Part shown: positions 1 through 10,775 of the stretch, piece after piece | How the letters are laid out: every line of letters starts with the position of its first letter | Position numbering within the stretch: the stretch's first letter is position 1 | Assembly (NCBI GenBank): GCA_029948255.1 | Contig: JALIZF010001313.1 | Span: 1-64,000 of the forward strand | Length of the DNA stretch: 64,000 nt | From: Telmatactis stephensoni | Taxonomy: Eukaryota > Cnidaria > Anthozoa > Actiniaria > Isophelliidae | Direction: 5' to 3' | Position numbers and translations under genes: made by a program | Notes under the pieces: model-generated | Seen by the model: only the letters and a program-made list of their open reading frames with translations | Databases searched by the model: none | What the model was told of the DNA's origin: nothing

Positions 1-944
1 CGTTATAATCACAGCTCCCTCCCCCTTCCATACAATGTTGCTCGGTTGTTGACTCTTTGAATTTGGTTCAGTGGGGTTCAATTTTTTTACTGGGCTTTTG
101 TGCACTCAAAAAGCCAAAGAATATCAAGGACTCATGTAACTAATTGCAGAATTGTAGATGTATTTTCTTATGTATAGATCACTGCATTGCACTGTATTTA
201 TGTTGTGTGTTGAAAATAGTTTTTGTTTGATAATATTCAAACCAGTTTGATGTTTATATTATATTATCCTTATACTAAGTTATAAAGATGACTATCAGAC
301 AAAGGAAAGTACAAATCAAACCAGGGGGCTCTGTACCTACAATGGACTATATGGGGAGGCTCCACCTAAAAGGGGTACCCCTTTCATGCTGGAAGTATAT
401 AAAAGGGTTACCTTTTTCAGACTACATTGGAGAAGTATAAGAAATGGGTACATTTTTACGCTGGAGTCATATAGAAAGGTTGCAATATATCACGAAATGT
501 AGCACAGACTATTGTAGAGATTTTAAGTTTTTTTGTGATTTTGAAACCACAGCATGAATATTGTAAAAAGAGTGTTACATAGTAACTTGAAAATAGGAAT
601 TTTATTTCTTCGTTTGCTACCTTTACTGATGAAACACTTTTTTCATCATCCAAAGAGTGTCCAAGAATTCTGTCATAAATCTTGATTAAGAGCTGGACAG
701 CCACACAGTTTTGTCAGCTTAGAACGATCATGCAAACATTTGGGATTATTTTATCGAATGTGTGGTTACTTCTTTCGTAATTAATCCATCAAGAAAACAT
801 AAAGCTACTTTTTGACACACGGCTTGCTGCCAATATCATTTTTGTGTTATTCATGAAAAATCACCAATACTTGTTTATCTAATGAGATTTGTGGTAACTG
901 CCTGATGTGTTTTCTAATTTCTGGTTTGTACTTGTGTTTTTCAG
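1..944. other. Non-coding stretch before a possible last exon
   Basis: No coding region can be supported here. Positions 374-482 hold about three imperfect 33-40-bp tandem units, each reading roughly 'gggtac...ctggag..tata.aaag'. If the exon at 945-1019 is real, the part just upstream, ending in a pyrimidine-rich tract and CAG at 942-944, is its intron. Confidence 0.5.
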
Positions 945-1019
945 AAAAAACGTATCAGAAAAAGAAAGAAAGGCAAGCTTGCAGCTCATGTATTACAAGC
1001 GTTGACAGGAGAAAGCTGA
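945..1019 (+). CDS. Possible last exon of an unidentified gene
   Basis: A pyrimidine-rich tract ending in CAG (942-944) is followed by 25 codons ending in TGA at 1017-1019. The peptide begins with a very basic run, KKRIRKRKKGK, and continues LAAHVLQALTGES. The lysine/arginine cluster could be a nuclear or nucleolar localisation signal. The rest of the gene would lie left of the window. I do not recognise the family. The case rests on the splice acceptor, the open frame and the biased composition, so a chance match is possible. Confidence 0.4.
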   Translation, partial: KKRIRKRKKGKLAAHVLQALTGES

Positions 1020-1154
1020 TATACTCGGTTACTTTATTTTCTCAACAATTACAAAATTAATGTATTTGCGACAAAAAGAGATGTTTTGGATTCATCGTAT
1101 ATCATACATCAAAGGAAAATTGTGGGAACTAATCACTCACATTGCAATGTCTAA

Positions 1155-1363
1155 AGCCCGCTGCGCCGAGCTAAGTGCCTCACGCAGAGAAACTGTGTCA
1201 TGGAACTGCCACGTGAGGCACTTTTCTCGCCGTGTGCTCTTTTCTGTTTGATATTTTTGGCCTCGCGTTGCCAAAGACGCAACGTCTGCGGCGAGAAATC
1301 GTCTGAGCTGAGTGCCTCGCGTGGCAGTTTCCTCACGCAGTTTCTCAACGTGTGCGGCGGGCT
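1155..1363. mobile_element. Harbinger-type MITE (TAA target duplication)
   Basis: The termini AGCCCGCTGCGC and GTGCGGCGGGCT are inverted repeats, and the inverted similarity runs inward for most of the 209 bp (for example, the 'ctgccacgtgaggcact' segment recurs inverted). The element is flanked by TAA at 1152-1154 and 1364-1366. A 3-bp TWA duplication is typical of PIF/Harbinger elements. There is no coding capacity; open frames on both strands are mirror images caused by the palindrome. Confidence 0.7.
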
Positions 1364-2557
1364 TAACGCATCGGTGATCGTATTCATGATCATATTCGCA
1401 TCAATAATAACTCACATGATCGTCTTCGGTTTGTGTTTGATCGCCGGTACTAATGATAACCGTAAGTCCAAAGAAATGTGACATAATATTCGTTCATTGG
1501 GCACTCAAACAACCCAACGGCATGAATCAACGGTTTCTTATTGTTCTATTACCCTTCCATTTCTCACTTTCCTATTGGCTAATTACTTCTCCAACTTCTA
1601 TATAAACCCACCAAGCCATAAATTCATTACTTTCTTTTACTGGGACGAAGGGCCCAGGCTTGCTACAGATTTCCATTCAGCATTCCTTTTGCATCTTTAT
1701 AAACCGACGCAGCCTAAACTAGTTTACTCGCTTGGTTCTGTTTGCAGCGCCTAACGGCTAAAGTACGTACGAGGATGCGGCTCGACGTAGTCGGGTTAAA
1801 TGCCTCAGTAAATGGAGCGCTATACCGCCGCCATACAACCCATGTCTGACTACGGAGCACAGCTTAATATTGTGTGACTTTTGGGACATCTTTTCGATTT
1901 CCCTGACCATATATAAACTTCTGATAATTCTCTGACCTTGACAAAAAAATTTAAAAGAATTACCTGACTATCAAAGAAATATTCAACTGATGATGAGGAA
2001 CAGCATTTTTCAAAAACATTTTGTACACACTTGTCTGCAAACTACATCTTATGCGTGAGTCAAAACACTGTATTAAACTTGGAAGTCAAAATTTCTAAAA
2101 TCCTTTTGTTAAGCTGACTATATAATTTTTATTCTAACTGCAACCCATCTGTTTGTGAATTCAAAACATAATTAGGATATTTGAGTCAACAGTATTTCGC
2201 TTGTTTAGGGTTTGAACACCATAACAGACGTTTTTCGTTGTTTAATTTATCAGCGAAGTTCCCAATTTGCTCTGCTGACATTCACACTCACTACCTCTAC
2301 ATCAAATATTTTGCATACATCGCTCAAATCACATGTTGGGACGAGCTGCAGGACTCTACGCGGACCAGGCGAACTATTGATATTAAAGTTGAAAGAAGTT
2401 GAAACCGATAGAGGAGAAAACACAAACATAATATTACTAATCTGAATTAATAATTAAAGTAATAATTATTATTAAATTAAAATAATATATAATTAAAAAG
2501 AAATATAATAATAATTATTAATATAAATAATTATTATTAATTTATATAACGCAAATA
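1364..2557. other. Intergenic stretch, AT-rich at its end
   Basis: No gene is supported. It includes a promoter-like segment (listed separately). Positions 2440-2550 are almost pure A/T with many TAAT/ATTA runs. Confidence 0.5.
1570..1640 (+). promoter_or_regulatory. CCAAT/TATA promoter-like segment
   Basis: An inverted CCAAT box (ATTGG, 1574-1578) lies about 20 bp before a good TATA box (TATATAAA, 1599-1606). A second TATA-like site (TTTATAAACC) lies near 1697. No convincing coding region follows, so this could be the promoter of an unseen transcript or part of a solo LTR. I could not define LTR ends. Confidence 0.3.
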
Positions 2558-2699
2558 GAGTGGTTTTCATAAACCCGTGAAATAGATACTAAACTAACAC
2601 ACATTTTGTAGACTCTAATTCTATTGTTTTCTTTTGTTCTTATTTGACTATTACACATTAACTGCTAGTATTTACTTCACGGGTTTATGAAAACCACTC
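2558..2699. mobile_element. Mariner-type MITE, family A copy 1
   Basis: Terminal inverted repeats of about 25 bp begin GAGTGGTTTTCATAAACC and end with its complement, flanked by TA on both sides (2556-2557, 2700-2701) as in Tc1/mariner insertions. A second copy with the diverged terminus GAGTGATTTTCA lies at 13879-14029. No coding capacity. Confidence 0.75.
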
Positions 2700-2743
2700 T
2701 ATCAATTGTAGTGTTTTCAAATGCGCTTATAAAGTAATATAAC

Positions 2744-3045
2744 TAAAATATTTAAGGAATATAAAACGCGCGCGCGTCTCTGTACTGTGATATAAACACG
2801 ATGGAAGATGTAGAGCAAGAGAAAAGCAAGCTTAGGAACACAAGGCGTAGCCGAGTGTTTCTCTTGCTTTTCGAGTGCTCTACATCTTCCAGAGTGTTTA
2901 TATCACAGTACAGAGACATAAGCGATCGTTTTATATTGCTTTTATAAAATATTTTCGACGTTTTTTGAGCGAGCCATGTCTCTGTCCTCTGATATAAACA
3001 TGGTAGCCAGCCAATCAGCGCGCGCGTTATATCTCAAATATTTTA
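2744..3045 (-). repeat. Palindromic repeat family P, copy 1
   Basis: The ends 'taaaatattt(g/a)ag' are inverted, and long internal arms around 'ctctgtactgtgatataaacac...ggaagatgtagagca' are also inverted. The whole unit recurs in the opposite orientation at 35650-35949. Both copies have a CG-alternating tract (gcgcgcgcg) beside an inverted CCAAT box (ctgattggctgg). Probably a non-autonomous DNA element; I cannot name the superfamily. Confidence 0.7.
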
Positions 3046-3785
3046 TAAATAAAAATATAAATATGTATAAAATACAGAATAAACTAGAATAAACTAAGAT
3101 CTTTGTGTTCGAGATAGCGGGCCGGGGTACCAGGAAATGTTTGTAAAGAGTTGGTAACATGTCGCTGGATACATTGTGCACAAGAGGTCAAGCATCGATA
3201 TGTTTTGACACAACCAGGGATAAGACATTGTTCAAAGGCTTCATTATTGCAATACGATTAACACAACATGTCTGGCCCGCTGTCAGTTTCAAATCATTCT
3301 GATTAATTGAAACATCTTCCGTGTTTTCACACGCGTATTATGAATACCGAGGTATATAAAGTTGGAGTAAATTCGAGAGCAGTTCAGTGTTTGGACATGC
3401 TCGAGAATTCGATTTCATCTAATGCCTGAGATCAGCAAAAGTGTTTTCTCTGAGAGTTTGTATTCAAAGCTCGCATTTTCCAAAAACGACCATGCAATTG
3501 AATTTTAGATAATTTGTTTTTTTCCCTGCACTCCCGTTAATTTTAGTTTGTATTTATTTATGAAATATTCTACCAAAAGCTTCAAAACGCAATCGAGATG
3601 TCATATTTTTTTAAATGCCCTGGTGAGTCGTGACGTCACTTCTAGTTGATCAGCCAATCAGAAATCAGAACGTGCGTGTTTTCTAAATTATTTTATAATG
3701 TGAAACTACGCCCTTTGGTTGGAATTTGATAAGGAACCGTTGGGCTCCTTCGTGATCATATTATCACAAGTATCATTTATAGTTT
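3046..3785. other. Intergenic stretch with an isolated TATA box
   Basis: No coding region is supported. TATATAAA at 3353-3360 is followed about 30 bp later by an initiator-like 'agttcagtg', so it resembles a core promoter, but no open frame follows. An inverted CCAAT box (cagccaatcag) lies near 3649-3660. Confidence 0.35.
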
Positions 3786-3814
3786 TAATAATAATAATAA
3801 TAATAATAATAATG

Positions 3815-3846
<32 letters not shown>
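3786..3846. repeat. (AAT)n microsatellite
   Basis: About 20 AAT units with one interruption (aatgat) near 3813. Confidence 0.95.
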
Positions 3847-3847
<1 letters not shown>

Positions 3848-3927
3848 TTTAAGATTTATATACCGCAAATATCTATTTCGCTGCGCTCGTGATTCCACTT
3901 GAGTTTTGTACATTTTATGACGTCAAG

Positions 3928-4085
3928 AGTGTGTCAATAAGAGGACAGACAACTCAAAACCATCTTCAATTCGTTTTTTACAACAATTATTTGAGATAAA
4001 AGTTAAAAAATCCTTTTCAAACGGGGCAACAGAGCGCGCGCGCTGAAACGCGTCAGCAGTGTGTCTGTCCTCTTATTGACACACT
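3928..4085. repeat. Inverted-repeat element with 23-bp arms
   Basis: An arm starting 'agtgtgtcaataagagg' (3928-3950) is the complement of 4063-4085. The loop contains a CG-alternating tract (gcgcgcgcg) near 4033-4042, and an inverted CCAAT motif (accaatcagatcgcgag) follows the right arm. Probably a MITE-like palindrome; the true outer ends are not clear. Confidence 0.55.
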
Positions 4086-4139
4086 AATCAACCAATCAGA
4101 TCGCGAGATTAGTATCAAGTGTTGTAAAAATGTATATAA

Positions 4140-4347
4140 TCAAATGCGGTTGAAATGAACTGAAATGAAGTATAATCAAACATAAATGGGTTAAGAATCC
4201 CAACTGGCAAGGAGGGCGAGAAACTGAATTTGAACTAATCGAAATCGGAACAAATTCAGTCTCAGCTAGTGGCCAGAGCGGGAATCGAACCTGGGACCGC
4301 CAGATTGAGAGACCAACGCTCTGACCACTCGGCCATGCTGCCTCCTT
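4140..4347 (-). mobile_element. tRNA-derived SINE
   Basis: The minus strand starts with a tRNA-like head: an A box TGGCCGAGTGG (complement of 4325-4335) and a B box GGTTCGATTCC (complement of 4281-4291), 34 bp apart, as in Ser/Leu-type tRNAs. The 5' arm GGAGGCA is not complementary to the sequence after the T-arm, so it cannot close an acceptor stem and is not a working tRNA gene. A tRNA-unrelated body of about 120 bp follows. Internal Pol III promoter boxes are what define such SINEs. Confidence 0.75.
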
Positions 4348-4779
4348 AGTTTTAATAATCCCTAGGCTAGAAAGGCTGAAAATCGAAGCTGTTTAATCCC
4401 TGAATTCCCAACTATTCTTTGCAAATCTAGGATAAATATAAAACGAGGCAAAAAACCGTTCAAAAATAGATTTATGTAAAATTATAGTGTGTTCTCCGTG
4501 ATGCGAACCCTTGACGACACGAAGTTCGCGCTATAACGCGACCTGAAACAGATTTTTCCTGTAGTACTGTGATTGGAAGTCAGCAGCCGTAGACTTAAGT
4601 CAAAATGAAAATAATTCTATAAAGCACTTGGAAATAAGCAATTGCTTGGTTTCGCTTATATTTTCATTTTCATTTTCATTTTCATTTTTACACAAACGTT
4701 CATGAAGCGGTTGAATGGACACGCAGGCTAATCTTTTGTTGAAGTTGCCGTGATGTCACTTGCAAACTATATCAGTTTA
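4348..4779. other. Intergenic stretch
   Basis: No gene is seen. A short (CATTTT)n run lies near 4660-4688. Confidence 0.5.
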
Positions 4780-5402
4780 TAATCAAATATAAGTTCACAA
4801 CGCGTCTCCAGTTGTGGCAAGAGTCTAATAACCTGGGGGTCTAATAGTCATTGCCTCAACCAATAGGAACCATAGCCTCTGATATAAAGAAATTACCCGC
4901 AAATTATTTATAATGCAGGGAGTTAAGTGAAATTCACTTAACGAGAGGCAGCAAAGAGAACAGCACTGATGCAATAAAAAAAAATCATTGACATCTTATG
5001 AAGATTTAAATGTAGGAACAAAAACTTGGTTTGCAGCTAGACCTCTGCAAGAATTGACGGCACTGAGTCAAAACAGCCAGTTAGATGAAACAAGAATAAC
5101 ATCATATTTGCTTCTGTGCAAAGGGGGGGGGGGGGATCCATGAAGTTAGGATTTAGGAACGCATAAGCCTTAAAATTCGGAGAATAGCTGATCATAAATT
5201 CAATTATTTCCGAGAACCCCACACACCCATCCCCATATTTGGGAGGTGCGTCAATATTTTAACCACGTGACAAAATTATTACCCAATAAGATTTGAAGCA
5301 AAGGGTGTTGCTCTTGTCACTGTTGAAAGTTTGCTGGACTTTCTGCAAGCCAAGTTGTCGTTCAGTCCTACATTCACGATCAGCTAGCAGCTTTGATCCA
5401 AG

Positions 5403-5451
5403 ATGTCAATCCTTTTTATTGCATTGATAGCAGTTTCATTCCTGCCCATCG
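5403..5451 (+). CDS. Ly6/uPAR-domain protein 1, exon 1 (signal peptide)
   Basis: ATG plus 16 codons and one base, then a consensus donor (G|GTAAGT). The peptide MSILFIALIAVSFLPI is a signal peptide. It ends in phase 1 and joins exon 2 at 8842 in frame, giving Ala at the junction. The 5' leader and this exon are nearly identical in the paralogue at 19817-19865. Confidence 0.8.
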
Positions 5452-6182
5452 GTAAGTGAAAAAAATTGCTTTAGATCAGAAAAATACTGTAAATGTAAAT
5501 ATTTTCAATCAGAAAAAAACTTTTGGCTGAAGTTTTATTTATTGCGCGATTGGAAGAAAAGTAGAAACGTTGATATCTCTCACCGGACTGGCGTGTAGTT
5601 TTAGCGTCATCACAATACTCTTTGGATGCAGAAAACGATATTAATTTATGATTCGAGTGCTAATCGGTCAACTTTTTTTGTACTCTAGTAGCTAAGCAAG
5701 CTCGAGGCCATCGTACAGCTTTATTTTGCTATTGCTGTTTCAGATCTACAGGTTCAGATTCATCCAAAATAACAGCTTCCCAGCTCGTTTAACTCAAATT
5801 ATTCTGGATTGGCCTTTGTACATTTGGCAATTTGGCAATAAAGAACAATATTGTTAGAAATATAGTGTTTGCTTCATATCGAGTGTAAATACGTACACTA
5901 ATAATATTGTTGTTAATATTTGTTAAAAAATATCGAAAGGAATCAATTAGTTATCTAATTGAAGAAATTTAACTACCCTTACGTTTTTTGTTTTGGAATG
6001 CCGCTCATAGTAGAGGACATTTGAAGCCGTGCAGTGCACATGTGAATTAACTTCGATGCTTCAATTAACACATACAAATCAACCAAAAAACACTCAGCGT
6101 GAAGCGTTTTAAGGAGCTGTTTATATGGAGGCGACTTTTTCCAAAACTATTCGTTATTTATAGCCGTAAACTGAAAATGCCA

Positions 6183-6186
6183 GAGA

Positions 6187-6271
<85 letters not shown>
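6183..6271. repeat. (GA)n microsatellite
   Basis: About 44 GA units, followed by a short alternating 'gcacgcgcgcgcg' tract. Purine-only strands and CG alternation can adopt unusual DNA structures. It creates long meaningless open frames on both strands. Confidence 0.95.
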
Positions 6272-6272
<1 letters not shown>

Positions 6273-7169
6273 ACGCGCGCGCGTGGATGATTTTGTATGC
6301 AGCTAAAATGTTCAAAACATTCTGCAAGGTCAAATTTGACCTTGCATACCGATGTATCCCATGCATATATCTAGTTGCGGAAACTGAATACAAGTTATGA
6401 CCATTTTTATAGTATCCTCATTGATTTTTTAATGCCAGAAGAAGGATTACTAGTCAATCATTAATATTATTTCAAGCCTGATATCAAAATAAGTAAGTGA
6501 AGCAAGCAAATTAAGGATGGAGGTTACTTTCAGTTTCAGTTTCAGTTTTTAATTAATCCGCAGCGCAAAACAAGTTTATATTTTAAAACAAATTAAAACA
6601 GTAGAAGACCGCGTTTGGTTCTTAGCATACCAACTAAGAAGGAAAATTGAAGTGCATGCTTTGAAGCACTCCTTACGAGTGACGGGGGGAAATATCCCTT
6701 GTTCAAGTGGGATGCTAACATCAGTTCGGTTAGCTAATATAATATGATCAAAATCGACATGTCCTTTGGAATTGCAAAGCTAATTTTCTCTTCTATAACA
6801 ATGGAAAACATTTTATCTTCAGTATCAGTACATTATGCTTAGTCTTTTTCAAGGATGGAACTAAAAGAAATTTATTTCCAACTTGCCCAGAAGCAAATAT
6901 TATGCAAATAAAACAAAATAAATTAAAAAGACTAAAACTAGTGAAAAATATAAACCACAATATTTGAAATATTTACTTCTGGCGACAAGTGAAGTGTACA
7001 AAATTTCGGAGAAAAATTAGAGATTCAGTTCATGGTTCCGAGAATTTGACGCACCATTTGCGAATGGTATGAAATGTTATGACCTCGTGACCAAATTTAT
7101 TGATTAACGAATCACTGGAAAAGCGGGGCGTTGCGTCCTGCTGGCTGGTTTCAATGGATTAAGGCAACC

Positions 7170-7320
7170 TTGTCACTGCTCAGTAAACCTTTGGTAGATT
7201 TCTTCAACATTTTATTCTTAAGCCCTACATTCATCAATTTTCAATTGCAAAATGTCAATATTTTTAATATTTCATAGCGTTGATATATTAGTCTCATGCC
7301 TACTATGAATGTTGGCACAA
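7170..7320 (+). pseudogene. Decayed duplicate of the Ly6 first exon
   Basis: The leader 'cttgtcactg...cctacattca...' and an ATGTCAAT start (7252) match the working exon 1 at 5300-5455, and the preceding 'gacgcacc...cgtgac' sequence also matches. After ATG the frame is lost and no splice donor remains. The same decayed exon occurs in copy 2 (ATG at 20921, stop after 11 codons). The extra first exon therefore predates the segmental duplication. Confidence 0.6.
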
Positions 7321-7553
7321 ATCAATAGCCGTAGGTTACATTGAAATTTTTCGAGGCTTCCGCGACATCAGAGCACAAGCTAAAATATAAAAATGCTCAT
7401 CAAGGAAAGTCTTACTGAGTACTTGAAAAATCAGTTTAGAATAGTTATGCTTACCAGCTTCTACCCCAAAATGCTTCCAGGTGTCTGATTTTTCGAAAAT
7501 GCGCCTAGTCTAAATTTGTTAAGCATTTTAGCATCTAAATTTTGATCAGAAAC

Positions 7554-7571
7554 TGACGTCATATGACGTCA
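7554..7571. promoter_or_regulatory. Double CRE palindrome
   Basis: The 18-bp perfect palindrome TGACGTCATATGACGTCA contains two full CRE (TGACGTCA) sites, which bind CREB/ATF-type bZIP factors in animals. Whether it regulates the surrounding Ly6 gene is unknown. Confidence 0.4.
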
Positions 7572-8841
7572 TTTCTCAACGCTATTGTTCTCATAGGTTT
7601 TAAGCACAAATTTCATTATAATGTACTTAAAATGCATTTATTGGCGAAGAGTAGCAAGATATTTAACTATATTCGTCTTCTGATAAAATTATATAATAGA
7701 ATTTTACGAGCGCGCGATCTGATTGGTCATGATCAATTAGCCATACTTTATCAGAGTACAGATAATAGAAGTGACGTCACAAGATCAAAATCTTTTACTC
7801 CAAATCTTTGTTTTGAGTCCTTTCAGCGTATTTCATTTGTAAATAAGCAAAAACTTTATAAACACAAGAAAATCTATCCCTTTATTGTACAATCCCTCGC
7901 GACAAAGTCAAAACAAGTCTGGGAAAATTCCCGCCATTTTCTGTTAGCGGACGCGCGTTTGTACACCTGAACGGCGAGAAAAGGGTAATGCGATGAAAGG
8001 ATCGTGATTTCTATAACTTTTTTCGTGTTTTACAGCTCCAGTCGTGTTCGTGCATCAGAGTACAGAACATAGCTACGCCTGATCTATTTGTTAAGCAAAA
8101 TATTCAGACGTGATATTTGGCCTACATTTTAAGCAAATCCCATAAAAATCTCAGATTTATTAGCAAATGTAATTGAAAAATAATTTAAACTATCTTTCAA
8201 AAAGAGGGTTTTTTTGTTGAAATGTTATCAATAATTTTGTGACGTGTTGAATTTTATTCACCTAAAACAGAAGCAAAAGAAAACAGAAATACATTTTTTG
8301 GTTTGCGTCCTAAACAATCTATTTAGCAATAGCCAGAATAAAACTATTTGTATTCAGTGCTACTGTGTTTATAATAACCATCATTTTTTCACCTTTGCGC
8401 ATGGTTTAAATATTAATCATAATGATGTGGGGTCTATAATCACTATTTTTGGTGTTAGTATATTCTACTCTATAACATACAATAATAATTTTTGATAGGA
8501 TCATTTCTAAAACTGAAAAAATATTTTTTGTGTATAAGACCACCTTAATTTGCGGGACAGAAATTCATAATAGTAGATATACTTAATCAGTTTACCCAAA
8601 AAGTTTCACGGTGGATTCTAGAACATATATAGGCTCTATTAATTTTATTTGGAAGATGGGAGCAATTTGTATTTTTTTAGACTTAGTTACTTTTTAGTTT
8701 TCTTCCATAAAATAACCTAATCTCTGATTCAACAGGATGCCTTAAATCAGAAAGTGTAGTTGTAGTTCTATATTCTATATGTGTTCTCTTGGTTCTGCCT
8801 TTCATTTTGGTAACAATTTCATTGATTTTCTACTGATCTAG

Positions 8842-9185
8842 CACAAGCAACACGCTGCTATGCTTGTTATTCATCCAAGTCGTGGGCCGACTGTGATATC
8901 CACCGAAAAAAGGTCAACTGCGCTCCCTATCCTTGTGGAAAGCTCGATTTTGAAGTTCGCCACAAAGACACTGGCCAAAAGCACCACGTCTTTAAAAGGG
9001 GATGTGCCCACACATGTAACAAGAATAATGCAAAAACCTGCGTGGATGGTCACAAAACCGGACACCCAATTTCGTGTAGTGTCAACTGCTGTGACAGCGA
9101 CTTCTGCAACAGCATTTCAAGGTTAATCCCCAATGTTGCCGTTGTGTTGGCAACTGTTTCAGTTACCTTGGCAGCACTGAATTGA
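8842..9185 (+). CDS. Ly6/uPAR-domain GPI-anchored protein 1, exon 2
   Basis: With exon 1 (5403-5451) this encodes about 130 residues. After the signal peptide comes one Ly6/uPAR (three-finger) domain: it opens with CYAC, has further cysteines through the middle and closes with the diagnostic CCDSDFCN. The last 20 or so residues (VAVVLATVSVTLAALN) are hydrophobic and end at the stop, as in a GPI-attachment signal, so the protein is probably tethered outside the plasma membrane. Such proteins act as receptors, receptor modulators or adhesion/immune surface molecules; the ligand is unknown. The acceptor is TGATCTAG, phase 1, matching exon 1. AATAAA signals lie at 9545 and 9562. The paralogue at 22061-22404 differs mostly by amino-acid replacements. 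Confidence 0.85.
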
Positions 9186-9540
9186 AAGTAGAAGATGAAG
9201 CTGATCTGTTTTAGAACTGAGAAAGCACCATCCAGCAAAATTGTAGGAACATTTCAAGGCATTTGTGACAGAAAACCAGTATAGATGTAGTAAGAACCAA
9301 GAAAGTATAAAGTTTTCATTCTAGATTAGGTTTCTCCTCACTCACATCCACAATGCAATGATGTATTTCTAAAAAAACGAGACTGCTGACTAAACTCGTC
9401 CAAGTCGGACCTAGTATGCCGCCACACTGGATATATTGGGACTATATATGCCACCACAAATATATTGGGACTATTGGGAACGGATTGGACTGACTAGCTG
9501 ATATTCAGGTTAAGAATTTCGCCGGTCAGTACACCGTTTC

Positions 9541-10086
9541 TAGAAATAAAAGAAAAATGAAAATAAAACTATCTTCTTTTTCTGTGAAAATAAGACAATT
9601 TTCCAAATCAGCTACTTAGGAAATTTTTGTATGCAATTTTAAAATATCGAATAAAACACCTTAAAATGATTTGCTTAATAAGACGAGAAGCCCTTCTTCA
9701 GGCACCGCGAATTTTTTCAACAGCTGTTATTCTACTTTTCTGCTCCTTAGTTGCGAGTTCTAAAGACGGGTTTCAGCTGAGCTGCCTCGCTGGGAGTACT
9801 AATCACTTTTCAGTGATATGTACCTAATTGCACAAACATCGACCCATAGAAGCTGAGACCGAAGTGGCTCCTGGGTACACTAGTAATAATTGGATTTTCG
9901 TATGTTTATCTTATGAATGCGCTGAACAATCGCGTCTGGAATACCAAAACATGTCTTAGTCGCCGTTTGAAACGTCCACGTGCACGCGCTTCATCAGATC
10001 AGATTGCGCACTAATTTCCCGATGTTCATTTTGGTCTAGGCTTCTATGCTCAAAGATTTTGAAAGGGTCAGTGTTTGTGCAATTAG
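9541..10086. other. Intergenic stretch
   Basis: I see no supported gene. Two AATAAA sites at its left edge probably belong to the Ly6 transcript. Confidence 0.45.
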
Positions 10087-10386
10087 GTGTATCTACTTTT
10101 GTTGTGTGCAACAAAAAGTGCAGCTTTCGAATTCCTGTACGCGGTGGTTCTACTCTGTTACTTATCACCTGCATTAATAACGTTTGCCGATTCCACTCAA
10201 GCCTCAATTACGCGACAGCCTTTTTATTGTACGGCACCCCAAATAAATCTTGGCACGCAGACAGATCATTTTGGATATATGGCACCCCTATCACGCCAAC
10301 CATCAGCGCAATTTACAGGACAACCATTTTATGGTACGGCACGACTAAATCTTGGCACGCAGACCGATATTATGTTTAGCACTTGA
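10087..10386 (+). CDS. Possible exon with repeated QPFYxTA...NLGTQTD motif
   Basis: An open frame follows a possible acceptor (caattag, ending 10086) and ends with TGA at 10384-10386. It has a hydrophobic stretch (VVLLCYLSPALITF), then two copies of a roughly 17-residue motif, RQPFYCTAPQINLGTQTD and GQPFYGTARLNLGTQTD, about 30 residues apart. The DNA of the two units is also similar. A third, inverted version is encoded on the minus strand at 10692-10775, beyond a palindromic MITE. I do not recognise the family. It could be a last exon with a tyrosine-bearing tail, or a decayed fragment of one. Confidence 0.35.
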   Translation: MYLLLLCATKSAAFEFLYAVVLLCYLSPALITFADSTQASITRQPFYCTAPQINLGTQTDHFGYMAPLSRQPSAQFTGQPFYGTARLNLGTQTDIMFST

Positions 10387-10446
10387 CAGTTCCCGCAATT
10401 TTCATCGTTGTATACTTTAGAGAATAGTCATTTTGCATTATTCTTA

Positions 10447-10663
10447 AGGCGGCGAAATACGAGACACAAAAACCCTCAACTTGTCGCGCAACATTGTTGC
10501 GTTGCAGGTTTTTGATCGATGTTGCGCGTTTTTCTTCTCGTGAAAATTTTGCGTGACAAGTTGAGATCGCGAGGTGAAAAACGCGCAACATCGATCAAAA
10601 ACCTGCAACGCAACAATGTTGCGCGACAAGTTGAGGGTTTTTGTGTCTCGTATTTCGCCGCCT
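10447..10663. mobile_element. Harbinger-type MITE, nearly perfect palindrome
   Basis: The terminus AGGCGGCGAAATACGAGAC and its complement bound 217 bp that are an almost perfect inverted repeat with a short centre. Flanks are TTA on both sides (10444-10446, 10664-10666). A related copy (AGGCGGTGTTACACGAGAC) with TTA duplications lies at 40112-40331. No coding capacity. Confidence 0.75.
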
Positions 10664-10691
10664 TTAGTTGTTTCAAGGTTACAATCTATCG

Positions 10692-10775
10692 CTAAGACGT
10701 GAAATGATGGCCCCGACTAGTGTCCAGATTTATGGGTGCCGTGCCATAAATAGGTTGTCCGGTAAGCTCGGGGAC
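10692..10775 (-). CDS. Possible last exon with QPIYGTA motif
   Basis: On the minus strand an acceptor (gtcttcag) is followed by 27 codons and TAG. The peptide VPELTGQPIYGTAPINLD matches the motif of the plus-strand exon at 10087-10386. The two face each other across the palindromic MITE, as expected from an inverted duplication. The parent gene is not recognised. It may be a remnant. Confidence 0.3.
   Translation of the reverse strand, partial: VPELTGQPIYGTAPINLDTSRGHHFTS

Larger units (their letters stand above)
5452..8841 (+). other. Intron of Ly6 gene 1
   Basis: A 3.4-kb intron with donor GTAAGT and acceptor TGATCTAG. It holds a GA microsatellite (6183-6271), a decayed duplicate of the promoter and first exon (7170-7320), an 18-bp palindrome with two CRE half-overlaps (7554-7571) and a CG/CCAAT motif near 7709-7727. 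I see no further coding exon. Confidence 0.65.
4780..9540 (+). repeat. Segmental duplication copy 1 (Ly6 unit)
   Basis: This block is homologous, in the same orientation, to 19175-22998. Matching parts include the 'aagagtctaataacctgggg' segment (4812 and about 19222), the first exon, the decayed second promoter/first exon, the 3' exon and the downstream 'atattgggactattggga' segment. Copy 1 is longer: it has about 790 bp at 5817-6609 that copy 2 lacks except for a GA tract, and a different stretch at about 7420-8570. Confidence 0.85.

Noticed and set aside
4281..4347. A working tRNA gene on the minus strand
   Set aside because: The A and B boxes are good, but the 5' GGAGGCA cannot pair with the sequence after the T-arm and a SINE body follows.
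6154..6400. Long Arg-Glu and Ser-Leu repeat proteins
   Set aside because: Both frames are translations of the GA microsatellite.
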